Shown here: positions 52,526 through 61,718 of the stretch, in pieces
Layout: every line of letters starts with the position of its first letter
Numbering within the stretch: position 1 is the first letter of the stretch
Origin: Kamptonema formosum PCC 6407
GTDB taxonomy: Bacteria > Cyanobacteriota > Cyanobacteriia > Cyanobacteriales > Microcoleaceae
DNA: 64,000 nucleotides
Direction of reading: 5' to 3'
Assembly (NCBI RefSeq): GCF_000332155.1
Contig: NZ_KB235904.1
Span: forward strand, 1,926,248 to 1,990,247
Notes under the pieces: generated by a model
The model's database searches: none
Told to the model about the DNA's origin: nothing
The model's input: the letters and a program-made list of their open reading frames with translations, nothing else
Made by a program: the position numbers and the translations under genes

Positions 52526-53785
52526 TCATTTGTGAACTGGCAAAGTAAAATGAAAACAGCTCCCCGCTTGCTCTGTAGAATCCACCCAAATTTGCCCATA
52601 GTGAGCTCGGACAATACGCTGGCAAAGAGCAAGACCAATGCCGTAACCATCCTTTAATTCATCTCGCTGAAGTCGGAAGCGGTCTTCAAAAATACTGCGG
52701 CAATTTTCCTCTGGAATTCCAGGCCCATTATCGCAAATACTAAATTGAACTTTGTAAGCTGTCCGGTGCAAAATTGAGATATTAATAGTTCCCTGTTCTG
52801 GCGTATACTTAACAGCATTATCCAACAAATTCATCATTACTTGCCGCAAGCGTTCCGGGTCGGCATAAACGCAGGGTAAGTCAGTAGGAATGTCAGTTTC
52901 TAAGTGCAGGGATTTAGCTTGAAATCGGTTTTGTAACTGAGCGATGATATCCTCACACAGAGGTCTTAGTTCTAGCTTTTGAGGTTTAATGTGAAATTCA
53001 GCATTCGTACCTCTAGCAGCTTGTAAGATATCCGTGATCATCCGGTCTATAGTTCGGATTTGATGGCGGGCCTGTTTGATTAAATGAGCTGTGAGAGTAG
53101 GCGTTACCGCAGGTAAGTTATTTTCCTTTTGCTTATGAGTTGATTCTAAAGTTTCCAGGGCCAAGGAAGCCGCCGTTAAGGGATTCCGCAGGTCATGGGC
53201 AAGCATCGCAATGATCCGGTCTTTCAACTGCAACTGCTCTTGCAGGTGTTCTTTATCCTGCTTGAGGCGAAAAACTTCGTCCGTGAGTTGCATCAGTTCC
53301 GCAGCAGCAGCGATGGAATGGATAGAGGTTTTAGACTCCTTGGTTTCCCTATTGCTGAGTTCCGACTGTTCGTCACTCCAGTGTTCTTGGACTGAACGCT
53401 GCCAACGAGGCCACCAGTGTTCTAATTGGGCAATTAGATCGCTACCAGCAAGGGTTTGGCGGGGTTCGGGATGAATTTTCAGCAAACAGGGAGTTGCCAT
53501 CAGCTTAAAGTGTTCAGCCAAATAAGGCTGTTCCCCCACATCGATGACTTGGAGTTCAAAGGCAAACTCTGTCTTCAAGTTTTCCAGGGACTTGCGGAGG
53601 AGGCGAATCTGTTCGCGGGAACCGGGACGTTTGTCCACAAATAGTAGAAGTTGTAGAAATGCCTCAGAGCAGGCAGGCTTTCCGGTAGAGCCGGGATTGC
53701 TGTCTCCTGAGACTCCGCGATGTTCCGCGTTGAAGCTTGGTCTCGGATGAAAATATTTAACCATTGCCGAGGATAGTGATTTCAC
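52526..53785 (-). CDS. sasA: Circadian clock output histidine kinase SasA
   Basis: 419 residues. After ~45 non-conserved residues comes the KaiB-like domain ([20 protein letters not shown], then [20 protein letters not shown]). A linker leads to HisKA with [20 protein letters not shown] (phospho-His ~residue 199). The ATPase domain follows ([30 protein letters not shown]). SasA binds KaiC through the KaiB-like domain and phosphorylates RpaA. The ATG at 53785 is the longest start; an ATG at 53764 is also possible. Confidence 0.93.
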   Translation of the reverse strand: MKSLSSAMVKYFHPRPSFNAEHRGVSGDSNPGSTGKPACSEAFLQLLLFVDKRPGSREQIRLLRKSLENLKTEFAFELQVIDVGEQPYLAEHFKLMATPCLLKIHPEPRQTLAGSDLIAQLEHWWPRWQRSVQEHWSDEQSELSNRETKESKTSIHSIAAAAELMQLTDEVFRLKQDKEHLQEQLQLKDRIIAMLAHDLRNPLTAASLALETLESTHKQKENNLPAVTPTLTAHLIKQARHQIRTIDRMITDILQAARGTNAEFHIKPQKLELRPLCEDIIAQLQNRFQAKSLHLETDIPTDLPCVYADPERLRQVMMNLLDNAVKYTPEQGTINISILHRTAYKVQFSICDNGPGIPEENCRSIFEDRFRLQRDELKDGYGIGLALCQRIVRAHYGQIWVDSTEQAGSCFHFTLPVHK

Positions 53786-53825
53786 TTCTACTCTAATTTA
53801 ATATCTTCTTTAGATTTATGTTATT

Positions 53826-55604
53826 GTGCCGAAGGTTTCAAATAAGGGTGGGCGAGTGAAATTTTTGATCTGGCAAAAAAATAAACCGTTGGAGGTGGTA
53901 GTTTGGGCTGCGATCGCTTTTTTTGCCGCCTGTCTGCTTCTGACTCTCCATCGCTACTATAGTTTTTACGCCGATTACGACCAAGGTATTTTTAATCAAG
54001 TTTTCTGGAATGGCACTCATGGGCGGATGTTTGAGAGTTCTCTTTCTTCGGCTCTGTCTACCAATGTCGTTCATAATGACCAACTGCCAGAAGTATTTTA
54101 CTATCGGCTGGGGCAGCACTTCACTCCGGCTTTGATGGTCTGGCTGCCTATTTATGCTCTATTTCCCTCGCCTGTGACGCTGACGGTTTTGCAGGTAACG
54201 CTAGTGACGGCGGCGGGTTTGGTGCTCTATGCTCTGGCTAGACATTATCTCGAACCTCAATTATCTGCGGCGATCGCGATTAGTTTTTATGGTGCTAATG
54301 CTGTCATTGGCCCGACTTTGGGCAATTTTCACGATATTTGCCAAATTCCGCTTTATGTCTTTAGCTTGCTACTGGCAATGGAGAAGCGTAAGTGGCCGAT
54401 ATTTGGCATTTTAGCAGTCTTGATTTTAGCCGTGCGGGAGGATTCAGGAATTATCCTGTTTGGCGTTGGATTTTACATGATTTTGAGCCGCCGCTACCCT
54501 CGCACTGGTTTAGTTGTCTGTGCTTTGAGTTTTGGTTATATCGTTGTCCTCACTAACCTGATCATGCCTCTGTTTTCTGCTGATATTTCCCAGCGGTTTA
54601 TGATCGAGCGTTTTGGTCAGTATACCGAAGGTGATGAAGCTTCTACTCTACAGATTCTCTGGGGAATGGTCAGTAACCCTTTGCGGTTGCTAGGGGAACT
54701 GTTTACGCCGTTTTGGGGAACGCTGAAGTATTTACTCGGTCAGTGGTTGCCTTTGGCCTTTGTGCCTGCGGTAGCACCTGCTTCTTGGGCGATCGCAGGA
54801 TTTCCCCTGCTCAAGTTATTTTTAGGTAAGGGAGTATCCGTACTAGCGATCAACATTCGCTATGCGATGACAGTCGTTCCCGGCCTATTTTACGGCGTAA
54901 TTCTATGGTGGGCCGAGAGGGGGGGAGGAGAGATGGGGAAGATGGGGAGGATGGGGAGGATGGGGGAGGTAGGGAAGACAAAAGAAGGTAGAGAGGATAG
55001 GGAAGGTAGGGAGAATTTAACTTCCTCATCTCCCCCATCTCCCTCATCTCCCTCATCTCCCTCATCTTTAAGATTTCAGCGCTTTTGGGCATTTTGCATC
55101 TGTTTATCGCTGTTTTTTACCTTCACTTCTAATCCCAATCGGACTTTTTCTTTTATTTTGCCAGATGCGATCGATCCCTTGGTATATGTCTCTTTGACTC
55201 GCCAATGGCAGCACGTCAGCCAAATGCGATCGCTCTTAAATCGGATTCCATCAGATGCCAGCGTAGCTGCGACTAATTATATCGTGCCGCATTTGTCTAG
55301 CCGCCGGGAAATTCTCAGGCTGCCGATGTTGGAATTGCGAAATGATGCGCGAGAAGTGGTCAAGATGGAATATTTAATTGCTGACCTTTGGCACTTGCAG
55401 CAGTATCAAGTAGCGTTTAAACGGGAAAGAGGACAATTGCGTGCGATCGCGCCTATAATCGAGCAGCTTTCTAGTTCTGGAGAGTATGGAATTGTTGGCT
55501 TTCAAGATGGGGTAATTTTAATGCAAAAAGGTGCTGTTTCTGAACCTAATTCTGTAACTAAATGGAAAGCTTTTCGTCAACAAATAGAACCCATCTTACA
55601 ATGA
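53826..55604 (+). CDS. DUF2079 family multi-pass membrane protein with in-frame repeat insertion
   Basis: 592 residues from a GTG at 53826, with about ten hydrophobic segments. YYSFYADYDQGIFNQVFWN and LGQHFTPALMVWLPIY are typical of the DUF2079 family of predicted glycosyltransferase-like membrane proteins. Residues ~362-415 (GGGEMGKMGRMGRMGE... then Ser/Pro-rich) are encoded by a purine/pyrimidine repeat at 54910-55070, between two hydrophobic segments, so the insertion would lie in a loop. It diverges from sasA. Confidence 0.82.
   Translation: MPKVSNKGGRVKFLIWQKNKPLEVVVWAAIAFFAACLLLTLHRYYSFYADYDQGIFNQVFWNGTHGRMFESSLSSALSTNVVHNDQLPEVFYYRLGQHFTPALMVWLPIYALFPSPVTLTVLQVTLVTAAGLVLYALARHYLEPQLSAAIAISFYGANAVIGPTLGNFHDICQIPLYVFSLLLAMEKRKWPIFGILAVLILAVREDSGIILFGVGFYMILSRRYPRTGLVVCALSFGYIVVLTNLIMPLFSADISQRFMIERFGQYTEGDEASTLQILWGMVSNPLRLLGELFTPFWGTLKYLLGQWLPLAFVPAVAPASWAIAGFPLLKLFLGKGVSVLAINIRYAMTVVPGLFYGVILWWAERGGGEMGKMGRMGRMGEVGKTKEGREDREGRENLTSSSPPSPSSPSSPSSLRFQRFWAFCICLSLFFTFTSNPNRTFSFILPDAIDPLVYVSLTRQWQHVSQMRSLLNRIPSDASVAATNYIVPHLSSRREILRLPMLELRNDAREVVKMEYLIADLWHLQQYQVAFKRERGQLRAIAPIIEQLSSSGEYGIVGFQDGVILMQKGAVSEPNSVTKWKAFRQQIEPILQ
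54910..55070. repeat. 9-bp-unit purine/pyrimidine repeat inserted in frame in the DUF2079 gene
   Basis: Plus strand: GGGGAAGATGGGGAGGATG units, a middle GGTAGGGAAG region, TTTAACTTCCTCATCTCC, then TCCCTCATC units. The arms can pair. It has the same structure and the same TTTAACTTCCTCATC core as 7913-8066. Confidence 0.85.
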
Positions 55605-55670
55605 GGGGCTAGGGGCTAGGGACTAGGGACTACGATGCTTACGGCTAGGGGAAGAAGGGGAAGGCAGATA

Positions 55671-55758
55671 GTTCGGCGATTGAAATCGCTACTACACAAA
55701 CGAAGTCCGCCTACGCGGACTTAAAGAATAAAGGGGTATTTAAGGTAGATTTAGTATT
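55671..55758. repeat. MITE-like element (TACTAAATCCGG family), copy 4
   Basis: GGCGATTGAAATCGCTACTA, ACACAAACGAAGTCCGC and AATAAAGGGGTATTTAAG, ending GATTTAGTA. It is inverted relative to the 16657 copy. Confidence 0.75.
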
Positions 55759-55800
55759 ATATCCAAATTACGGTAAAATGGAATAAGTACAGTTAGCAAT

Positions 55801-55914
55801 TATAGCAGTTGCCAAGGCAGTTAAGACATTCTAAATTTAAAACCCTGATTCTAAACCCTTCTTCCGTCTTCCCTAGCCCCTAGCCCCTCTTAAACCGCCT
55901 TGGCGGTTGCTATA
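55801..55914. repeat. Inverted-repeat element (TATAGCAACCGCC family), copy 2
   Basis: Left end TATAGCAGTTGCCAAGGCAG, right end CCGCCTTGGCGGTTGCTATA. The interior contains CCCTAGCCCCTAGCCCC. The right end overlaps the last codons and stop of the helicase gene. Confidence 0.8.
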
Positions 55915-57369
55915 ACTCTTTTTGCAGTTATCGCAATGACCACAACGCAGAGATTTAGCTGCTTCTTCAAAGCCAAAAGCTTGTAACAAAAATTGCCATC
56001 GACACTGACGAGTTGTAAGATACTGAGACATTTGTTGTGCTGCTGTGCGATTGAGTTGTTCGCCAGAGAGCGATCGCGCCGATTTATTGATACTGTAGTT
56101 GAAGGGATCTCGCCAATTAAGCTGACCTGAACTGTGCAAAACTGATAAAGCGATCGCGCCTTCTGGAAATTTGCGAGAAATTGCTTCAACGTCCCCTTGT
56201 AATGGCAGTTTTTTGGCTAATTTTTGAGCTGTCTGATATTGCGATCGCAATTTATCTTCAAAAAATTCTCGCCGCTGCTTATCTTCGGGATATAACCAAC
56301 CTGTGGGCTCGCTTATTAATGTTAATGCTTCCGCTGGTTTACCATCACGCCCCGCCCGTCCGACTTCTTGAATATACTCTGATAATAGCAGTGGCGCTTG
56401 AAAATGTACAACCCATCTAACATTAGATTTATTAATCCCCATCCCAAATGCTGACGTGCAGACAACAAATTGGATATCTCCATTTAACCAAGCTTTTTCT
56501 ATTTCCCTTCGTTCTTCTGCACTCAATCCAGCATGGTATGCTGCTGTTATATAATCTTCATCTTCCAGCCATGCTGCTAAGCTTTCGCTATCTTTCCTAG
56601 TCCGAACATAGATTAATCCAGCTTGTTTTTTTCTAGCGTTAATAAACTTTAATAACTGTTGTCGCCTTCCTCTCGGTGTCCAAACTATTTGAACGCGCAA
56701 ATTCAGATTTTCGCGATAGGGATTGAGCAGAAATTTTTCTGGTTTTTGTAGTTGTAAAACCTTCTGAATTGTCTGCTGAGTTTGGTGATCGGCCGTAGCA
56801 GTAAAAGCTGCAACTGCAATTTTACTTCCCATTGGCTTAGATTTTAGCAAAGTAGAGCGCACAGTCCCCAAACGCTGATAAGCTGGTCTGAAAGTTTCGC
56901 CCCATTGCACTAAACAATGAGCTTCATCTAATATTAAACCATTAATTTGAATCTGCGGCTGGCTGATACTTTCCCAGACTGGTTTACTGAGTAATGTCTC
57001 TGGGGATAAATACAGCAATCTTAACTGATTTTGCTGTATTTGTTGCAATGTTTTCTTCCGCTGCTGTGCAGGTAATTGACTGTGAATTAATCCAGCGGGG
57101 AGATAGCGCTCGCGCAATTCTTGTACTTGATTTTCCATCAATGCCACCAGCGGCGATACTACTAATGTTAAACCAGTTTGTAGCAAGGCTGGCAGTTGAA
57201 AACAAATAGATTTACCGCCACCTGTAGGCATGATAATTAGGGCATCTTTTCCTGATAGTAGGCTGTGGATAATTTCACCTTGAGGTGGTCTAAAATCTTC
57301 GTAGCCCCAGATACTTTGGAAGGCGGCGCGAGCCCGATCTAAATGTGCTTGTTCTGGATAATCTTTCAT
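55873..57369 (-). CDS. RecQ-like ATP-dependent DNA helicase
   Basis: 498 residues. Motif I MPTGGGKSICFQLPALL, motif II LILDEAHCLVQWG (DEAH), motif VI VGRAGRDGKP. A C-terminal zinc motif CRWQF...CGHCDNCKK is present, but there is no HRDC domain, so it is a short RecQ form. The last ~13 residues (YSNRQGGLRGARG) and the stop codon are encoded by the right end of the repeat element at 55801-55914, which has replaced the native C-terminus. Unwinds recombination and replication intermediates. Confidence 0.88.
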   Translation of the reverse strand: MKDYPEQAHLDRARAAFQSIWGYEDFRPPQGEIIHSLLSGKDALIIMPTGGGKSICFQLPALLQTGLTLVVSPLVALMENQVQELRERYLPAGLIHSQLPAQQRKKTLQQIQQNQLRLLYLSPETLLSKPVWESISQPQIQINGLILDEAHCLVQWGETFRPAYQRLGTVRSTLLKSKPMGSKIAVAAFTATADHQTQQTIQKVLQLQKPEKFLLNPYRENLNLRVQIVWTPRGRRQQLLKFINARKKQAGLIYVRTRKDSESLAAWLEDEDYITAAYHAGLSAEERREIEKAWLNGDIQFVVCTSAFGMGINKSNVRWVVHFQAPLLLSEYIQEVGRAGRDGKPAEALTLISEPTGWLYPEDKQRREFFEDKLRSQYQTAQKLAKKLPLQGDVEAISRKFPEGAIALSVLHSSGQLNWRDPFNYSINKSARSLSGEQLNRTAAQQMSQYLTTRQCRWQFLLQAFGFEEAAKSLRCGHCDNCKKSYSNRQGGLRGARG

Positions 57370-57436
57370 TTATACTTCGGGAAAAAATCTAAATATAGCA
57401 ATTATACTGAAGATTGCTTCATTATTGGTATTATTT

Positions 57437-57506
57437 TATGTCATCACGAACGAAGCGAAGCAATAGCAAAGCATTGAGATTGCTTCGCTTCGCTCGTGAT
57501 GACATA
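57437..57506. repeat. Inverted repeat related to 7077-7140
   Basis: Left arm TATGTCATCACGAACGAAGC, then GAAGCAAT; right arm ATTGCTTCGCTTCG, then CTCGTGATGACATA. One-base mismatch and a 14-nt loop. It lies between the divergent recQ-like gene and dnaA. No gene in 57370-57661. Confidence 0.8.
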
Positions 57507-57661
57507 GTTATCTTCGGAATGAGATAATGACGTTTAAGTTGAGCGTTAAACTTAATTTTATTGACTGAACCATAGCTTATGTGGTATTATAGAAATTCTA
57601 AAATGATTTGTAAATCTTTTTTCTGCATTCTACTTAAAATCTTAGAATAAATTAGAAAAAA

Positions 57662-59020
57662 ATGCGCTTAGAAATTCTCTGGAATCAGGTGCTTGAACGT
57701 CTCCAGGTACAACTAAGCCGACCTACCTTTGAGACATGGATTAAAACTGCCAGTCCTGAGCAACTGGAAAATAACTGTTTGATTATCCGCACCCCTAACC
57801 CTTTTGCTCGCAATTGGTTGCAGAAATATTACATTAAAACAATTGCTCAAGTAGTCGAGGATATCCTCGGTCATTCCGTTGATATCTACCTGACAACCCT
57901 GAACGGAGATGAGACTACTAACAATGGTTCAGAACTAATTTGGCCATCTCCCGATATTCCAGAAAGTCACTCTCACCAACAGCCTAAACCTGCTAACTTA
58001 AATCCAAAATATATATTTGCCCGTTTTGTTGTCGGTTCAAATAATCGCATGGCTCACGCTGCTTCTCTGGCAGTGGCGGAGTCTCCAGGGCGAGAATTTA
58101 ACCCGCTATTTCTGTGCGGTGGCGTGGGTTTGGGGAAAACTCACCTGATGCAAGCTATCGGTCATTATCGCCTGGAAATTGACCCCGATGCTAAAATCTT
58201 TTATGTCTCAACTGAGAAATTTACTAACGATTTGATCGCTGCAATTCGTAAAGATAGTATGCAAAGTTTCCGCGATAATTACCGAGCCGCAGATGTGCTT
58301 TTAGTAGATGATATCCAATTTATAGAAGGCAAGGAATACACCCAAGAAGAATTTTTTCACACATTTAATACTTTACACGAAGCGGGTAAACAAATAGTTT
58401 TAGCTTCAGACCGTCCGCCTAATCAAATTCCCCGTTTGCAAGAACGCCTTTGTTCCCGGTTTTCAATGGGGTTAATTGCAGATATTCAATTGCCTGATTT
58501 AGAGACACGGATGGCGATTTTACAAAAAAAAGCTGAGTATGAAAATATGCGGCTCCCGCGAGATGTAATTGAATATATCGCTTCTAGTTATAAGTCAAAT
58601 ATTCGGGAATTAGAGGGAGCTTTGATTCGGGCTGTGGCTTATCTTTCGATTACGGGTTTGCCGATGACTGTGGAGAATCTGGCCCCAATTTTAAACCCTC
58701 AAACTGAGAGATTGGAGGCTTCCCCGGATGCGATCCTGACAGCAGTAGGGGATGTATTTGACCTTTCAGTTGAGGAGTTGAAAGGCAATTCTAGACGCAG
58801 AGAAATTAGCCTTGCTCGTCAAGTGGGGATGTATTTGATGCGACAACATACGGATTTGAGTTTACCTAAAATTGGTGAGGTTTTTGGGGGTAAGGATCAC
58901 ACGACGGTGCTTTACAGTTGCGATAAGATTGCTCAATTGCGGAATACTGACCCGAATTTATCTCAAACTTTACGTCAGTTAGGCGATCGCATCAATGCTG
59001 TTAGCCGATCGCAAAATTAA
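57662..59020 (+). CDS. dnaA: Chromosomal replication initiator DnaA
   Basis: 452 residues. Domain I begins [20 protein letters not shown] short linker leads to AAA+ domain III with Walker [17 protein letters not shown] and Walker [15 protein letters not shown]. Domain IV has the DnaA signature [12 protein letters not shown]. Complete. DnaA boxes lie just downstream of its stop (59041-59072). dnaN is not next to it, as in some cyanobacteria. Confidence 0.97.
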   Translation: MRLEILWNQVLERLQVQLSRPTFETWIKTASPEQLENNCLIIRTPNPFARNWLQKYYIKTIAQVVEDILGHSVDIYLTTLNGDETTNNGSELIWPSPDIPESHSHQQPKPANLNPKYIFARFVVGSNNRMAHAASLAVAESPGREFNPLFLCGGVGLGKTHLMQAIGHYRLEIDPDAKIFYVSTEKFTNDLIAAIRKDSMQSFRDNYRAADVLLVDDIQFIEGKEYTQEEFFHTFNTLHEAGKQIVLASDRPPNQIPRLQERLCSRFSMGLIADIQLPDLETRMAILQKKAEYENMRLPRDVIEYIASSYKSNIRELEGALIRAVAYLSITGLPMTVENLAPILNPQTERLEASPDAILTAVGDVFDLSVEELKGNSRRREISLARQVGMYLMRQHTDLSLPKIGEVFGGKDHTTVLYSCDKIAQLRNTDPNLSQTLRQLGDRINAVSRSQN

Positions 59021-59040
59021 TTGAAGCCATCTACCGCTAC

Positions 59041-59072
59041 TGTGGAAAAACCTGTGGATAATCTGTGGAAAA
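59041..59072. promoter_or_regulatory. Cluster of three DnaA-box-like sites downstream of dnaA
   Basis: TGTGGAAAA at 59041, TGTGGATAA at 59053 (exact complement of the TTATCCACA consensus) and TGTGGAAAA at 59064, all in the same orientation, 11-12 bp apart, followed by AT-rich sequence. This could be part of oriC or an autoregulatory cluster. 59073-59301 otherwise holds only a partial repeat end (59270-59292). Confidence 0.65.
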
Positions 59073-59301
59073 TTTGACTAAATCTGGGGAAAAAATTACT
59101 AGGACTTAGGTATAGCTAGGTACTAGGGCGTGTTTTCTGGCCTCGTTGTATCCTGAAAGTATCCTGAAAATAGCGATCGCAGACAGGGAGTTTTGCCAAC
59201 ATTCCCACCCCTGAAGGGGATGCAGGGCTGTTTCATTCTAAATTCTTTGACCTCACCCCCCAAACCACCTAACCGCCTTGGCGGTTGCCATATTTGCAAT
59301 T

Positions 59302-60450
59302 ATGAATACTTCAGTTTCTCTCTGTCAGCCTTGGTCATTTCCCTACTGTCCCGCCCCTCCAAACTGGACGCTAAATTGGCGATCGCTTCAAGCAGAGTTT
59401 GAGTGGTTGCAGTCTCTGGAAAATTGCCCCCAAGATCCTCAATATCACGCCGAAGGCGATGTTTTAACCCACACTCGCCTGGTTTGCGAGGCACTGATCT
59501 CCTTGTCCCAATGGCGAGAATTACCACCCATCCAGCAGTCAGTTGTATTTGCAGCCGCCTTGCTGCACGATGTGGCAAAGCCTGACGCAACAACCATTGA
59601 AGCCGATGGCAGCATCACTTCTAAGGGGCACGTCTTACAAGGGGCAAAAATGGCACGGCAGTTGCTTTGGCGTGCCAGAGTACCCTTTGAACAGCGAGAG
59701 GCGATAGTTGGTTTAGTGAGGTATGGCAGTTTACCCCTATGGTTTTGGGATAAGCCAAATCCTCAGCAAGCAACGATCGCAGCCAGCCAACTGATTCGGT
59801 GCGACTTGCTAGCACTATTAGCAGAAGCGGATGTTCGGGGCCGTGAGTGTAGCGATCGCCCTCAACTTTTAGAACGGATTGAATTTTTCCGGGAATTTTG
59901 CCAAGAAAATGACTGCTTCGATCGCCCCCGCCAATTTCCCTCAGATTATAGTCGATTTATCTACTTCCAAAAAGAAGATCGCAATCTCAATTATACAGCA
60001 TTTGACGATACCCAATTTGAAGTAGTTTTAATGTCAGGATTGCCGGGAGCCGGTAAAGATTATTGGATTCAGGAACACCTACCAGACTGGCCTGTAATTT
60101 CCCTAGACGCAATCCGAAAAGTCTTAAAAGTTTCCCCAGAAGACGACCAAGGAGTTGTTGTCAATCAAGCGAAAGCAGCCGCTAAAGAGTATCTGAGAGC
60201 CAGAAAATCTTTTGTTTGGAATGCGACGAATACAACTCGGCAAATGCGCTCATCTCTGATTCGATTATTTGCTAATTATCAGGCACGAATTCGCATTGTT
60301 TATTTAGAAGTTCCTTGCGAAGAATTGCTGCGGCGAAACCTTTCTCGCTCGGCCAGAGTACCTGAAGCTGTGATTTTGAAGTTGAGCGATCGCTTAGATA
60401 TACCCAATATCACGGAAGCTCACAGAGTAGATTGGGTTGTACAAAGCTAA
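59302..60450 (+). CDS. HD-domain / polynucleotide-kinase-like P-loop fusion protein
   Basis: About 382 residues from the ATG at 59302; the longer start at 59278 lies in a repeat end and is less likely. The N-terminal half is an HD phosphohydrolase: EGDVLTHTRLVCEALISL and LLHDVAKPDAT (H..HD). The C-terminal half is a P-loop kinase: VVLMSGLPGAGKDYWIQEHL (~residues 242-261), a lid with NATNTTRQMRSSLI and a YLEVPCEELLRRN helix. Such HD + AAA/kinase proteins suggest RNA or nucleotide repair (kinase plus phosphatase/phosphodiesterase); the substrate is unknown. Confidence 0.78.
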   Translation: MNTSVSLCQPWSFPYCPAPPNWTLNWRSLQAEFEWLQSLENCPQDPQYHAEGDVLTHTRLVCEALISLSQWRELPPIQQSVVFAAALLHDVAKPDATTIEADGSITSKGHVLQGAKMARQLLWRARVPFEQREAIVGLVRYGSLPLWFWDKPNPQQATIAASQLIRCDLLALLAEADVRGRECSDRPQLLERIEFFREFCQENDCFDRPRQFPSDYSRFIYFQKEDRNLNYTAFDDTQFEVVLMSGLPGAGKDYWIQEHLPDWPVISLDAIRKVLKVSPEDDQGVVVNQAKAAAKEYLRARKSFVWNATNTTRQMRSSLIRLFANYQARIRIVYLEVPCEELLRRNLSRSARVPEAVILKLSDRLDIPNITEAHRVDWVVQS

Positions 60451-60567
60451 TAAGTAGAAGGAAGAAGGAAGAAGGATTTAGTTATCTAGGAGAGAAGGAA
60501 GAATGTTTATACAGTCAGCTTTTTAGCCATCCTTATCTTATGTTTAATTAGGTGGATTTACTTACCC

Positions 60568-60668
60568 AGGACTTACGCAAAAAAACCCGGTTTCTTTGAA
60601 AAATCATCGATTTTTTCGATAGATATTGACGCAGAAACCGGGTTTTTGGCCTCGCGTGCGTAAGTCCT
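60568..60668. repeat. MITE-like element (AGGACTTACGCA family), copy 3
   Basis: AGGACTTACGCAAAAAAACC at the left, GCGTGCGTAAGTCCT at the right, with AAACCGGGTTTTT inside. It directly abuts the next element (60671). Confidence 0.85.
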
Positions 60669-60670
60669 GT

Positions 60671-60776
60671 TACCAATTCTCCAAGTTATTGAGACAATCT
60701 GCATTGTTGAGTTAACTTCAGAAGATCGACCTGCCTCCTCCTGCCTCTACTATTGCATAACTTTGGAGAATTGGTA
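60671..60776. repeat. MITE-like element (TACCAATTCTC family), copy 2
   Basis: TACCAATTCTCCAAGTTATT at the left, ATAACTTTGGAGAATTGGTA at the right. Shares GTTGAGTTAACTTCAGAAGAT with copy 1 at 10801-10904. Confidence 0.85.
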
Positions 60777-60808
60777 TAACCCCTCTTTTCTCACTTCGAG
60801 CAGAGAAA

Positions 60809-60879
60809 AAGGCTTTCGCCTTGCGATCGCGGGATTTTAGCCATTCTCAATAATTTATGCAACGCTCGGCGAAAGCCTT
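60809..60879. repeat. 12-bp inverted repeat downstream of ssb
   Basis: AAGGCTTTCGCC (60809-60820) and GGCGAAAGCCTT (60868-60879) are perfect complements separated by 47 bp. Possibly a terminator for ssb (minus strand). No gene in 60451-60943. Confidence 0.6.
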
Positions 60880-60943
60880 ACAAACCAGTAATTCCAGAAA
60901 ATTCTCTCCCCGTAGTGACAAAAGAGGGATAACTTCTAACTTT

Positions 60944-61522
60944 CTAAAAAGGGATCGGATCGTAATCAGGGCCCTCACCTTCCTCAGAAGGAATCGGTTC
61001 AATTGAGGGAGAATTTGGAGATTGATATCCTGATGGATTGGATTCCCAATTTTCGGTTCCACTAGACTGATTAGCCGTAGTAGAAACAGGGTTTTGACCT
61101 CGATTGCGCGAACCTAGAGATACGACATTACTAGGAGCAGAAACAGGTGCATTTGTAGGAACTTTAGTCTGCTCTGTGTGGGATATATTGGCTGTTGAAA
61201 AGGATGTCATCTCCGCTGCTCCGAGACTATAAATCTGCTCAGCGGTTAATTCAGCGCGTTTTTCCTTAAATCCTTCCGGTTTTCGCTCAATCGTGTTCAT
61301 ATTCAGGCGACCTTTAATAATAATGCGATCGCCTTGGTGATAATTGCCGTGAATTTCTTGAGCCAAATTTCCCCATCCTATAACCTTCAAAGTTGATGGG
61401 GGATCTTCAGGCCGACTACCTGGAAACTGCACAAGCATTTCAGCTATTTGAGTTTGATTATCAGGGGTGTAGCGGAGTTGCGGTGCTTGAACGATCTCCG
61501 CCATCAAAATACAGCTATTCAT
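60944..61522 (-). CDS. Single-stranded DNA-binding protein-like (OB-fold)
   Basis: 192 residues from the ATG at 61522: MNSCILMAEIVQAPQLRYTP, then DNQTQIAEMLVQFP and LKVIGWGNLAQEIHGNYHQG DRIIIKGRLN (spaced), an SSB-type OB fold. The C-terminus is a Ser/Pro/Asn-rich tail ending in acidic EEGEGPDYDPIPF, as in SSB tails that recruit partners. A longer ORF start (61660) only translates the TAATTGG repeat upstream and is rejected. Confidence 0.85.
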   Translation of the reverse strand: MNSCILMAEIVQAPQLRYTPDNQTQIAEMLVQFPGSRPEDPPSTLKVIGWGNLAQEIHGNYHQGDRIIIKGRLNMNTIERKPEGFKEKRAELTAEQIYSLGAAEMTSFSTANISHTEQTKVPTNAPVSAPSNVVSLGSRNRGQNPVSTTANQSSGTENWESNPSGYQSPNSPSIEPIPSEEGEGPDYDPIPF

Positions 61523-61650
61523 CAGTTGGTAATTGGTAATTGGTAATTGGTGATTGGTAATTGGTGATTGGTGATTGGTAATTGGTAATTGGTAATTGAT
61601 AATTGATAATTGATAATTGGTGATTGGTAATTGGTGATTGGTAAGAACTA
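61523..61650. repeat. TAATTGG/TGATTGG tandem repeat upstream of ssb
   Basis: About 18 heptamers of TAATTGG, TGATTGG and TGATAAT type directly before the ssb start codon, so the repeat occupies the expected ribosome-binding and promoter region. The same heptamer occurs at 46065-46162. AACTAACAACTAACAA repeats continue to ~61718. Confidence 0.85.
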
Positions 61651-61718
61651 ACACCAACAAACAACAAAAAATAAACCACGCAACTAACTAACAACGATTA
61701 ACAACTAACAACTAACAA

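Noticed and set aside
61523-61660. 46-residue N-terminal extension of the SSB-like protein
   Set aside because: It is a direct translation of a tandem heptamer repeat ([12 protein letters not shown] type).
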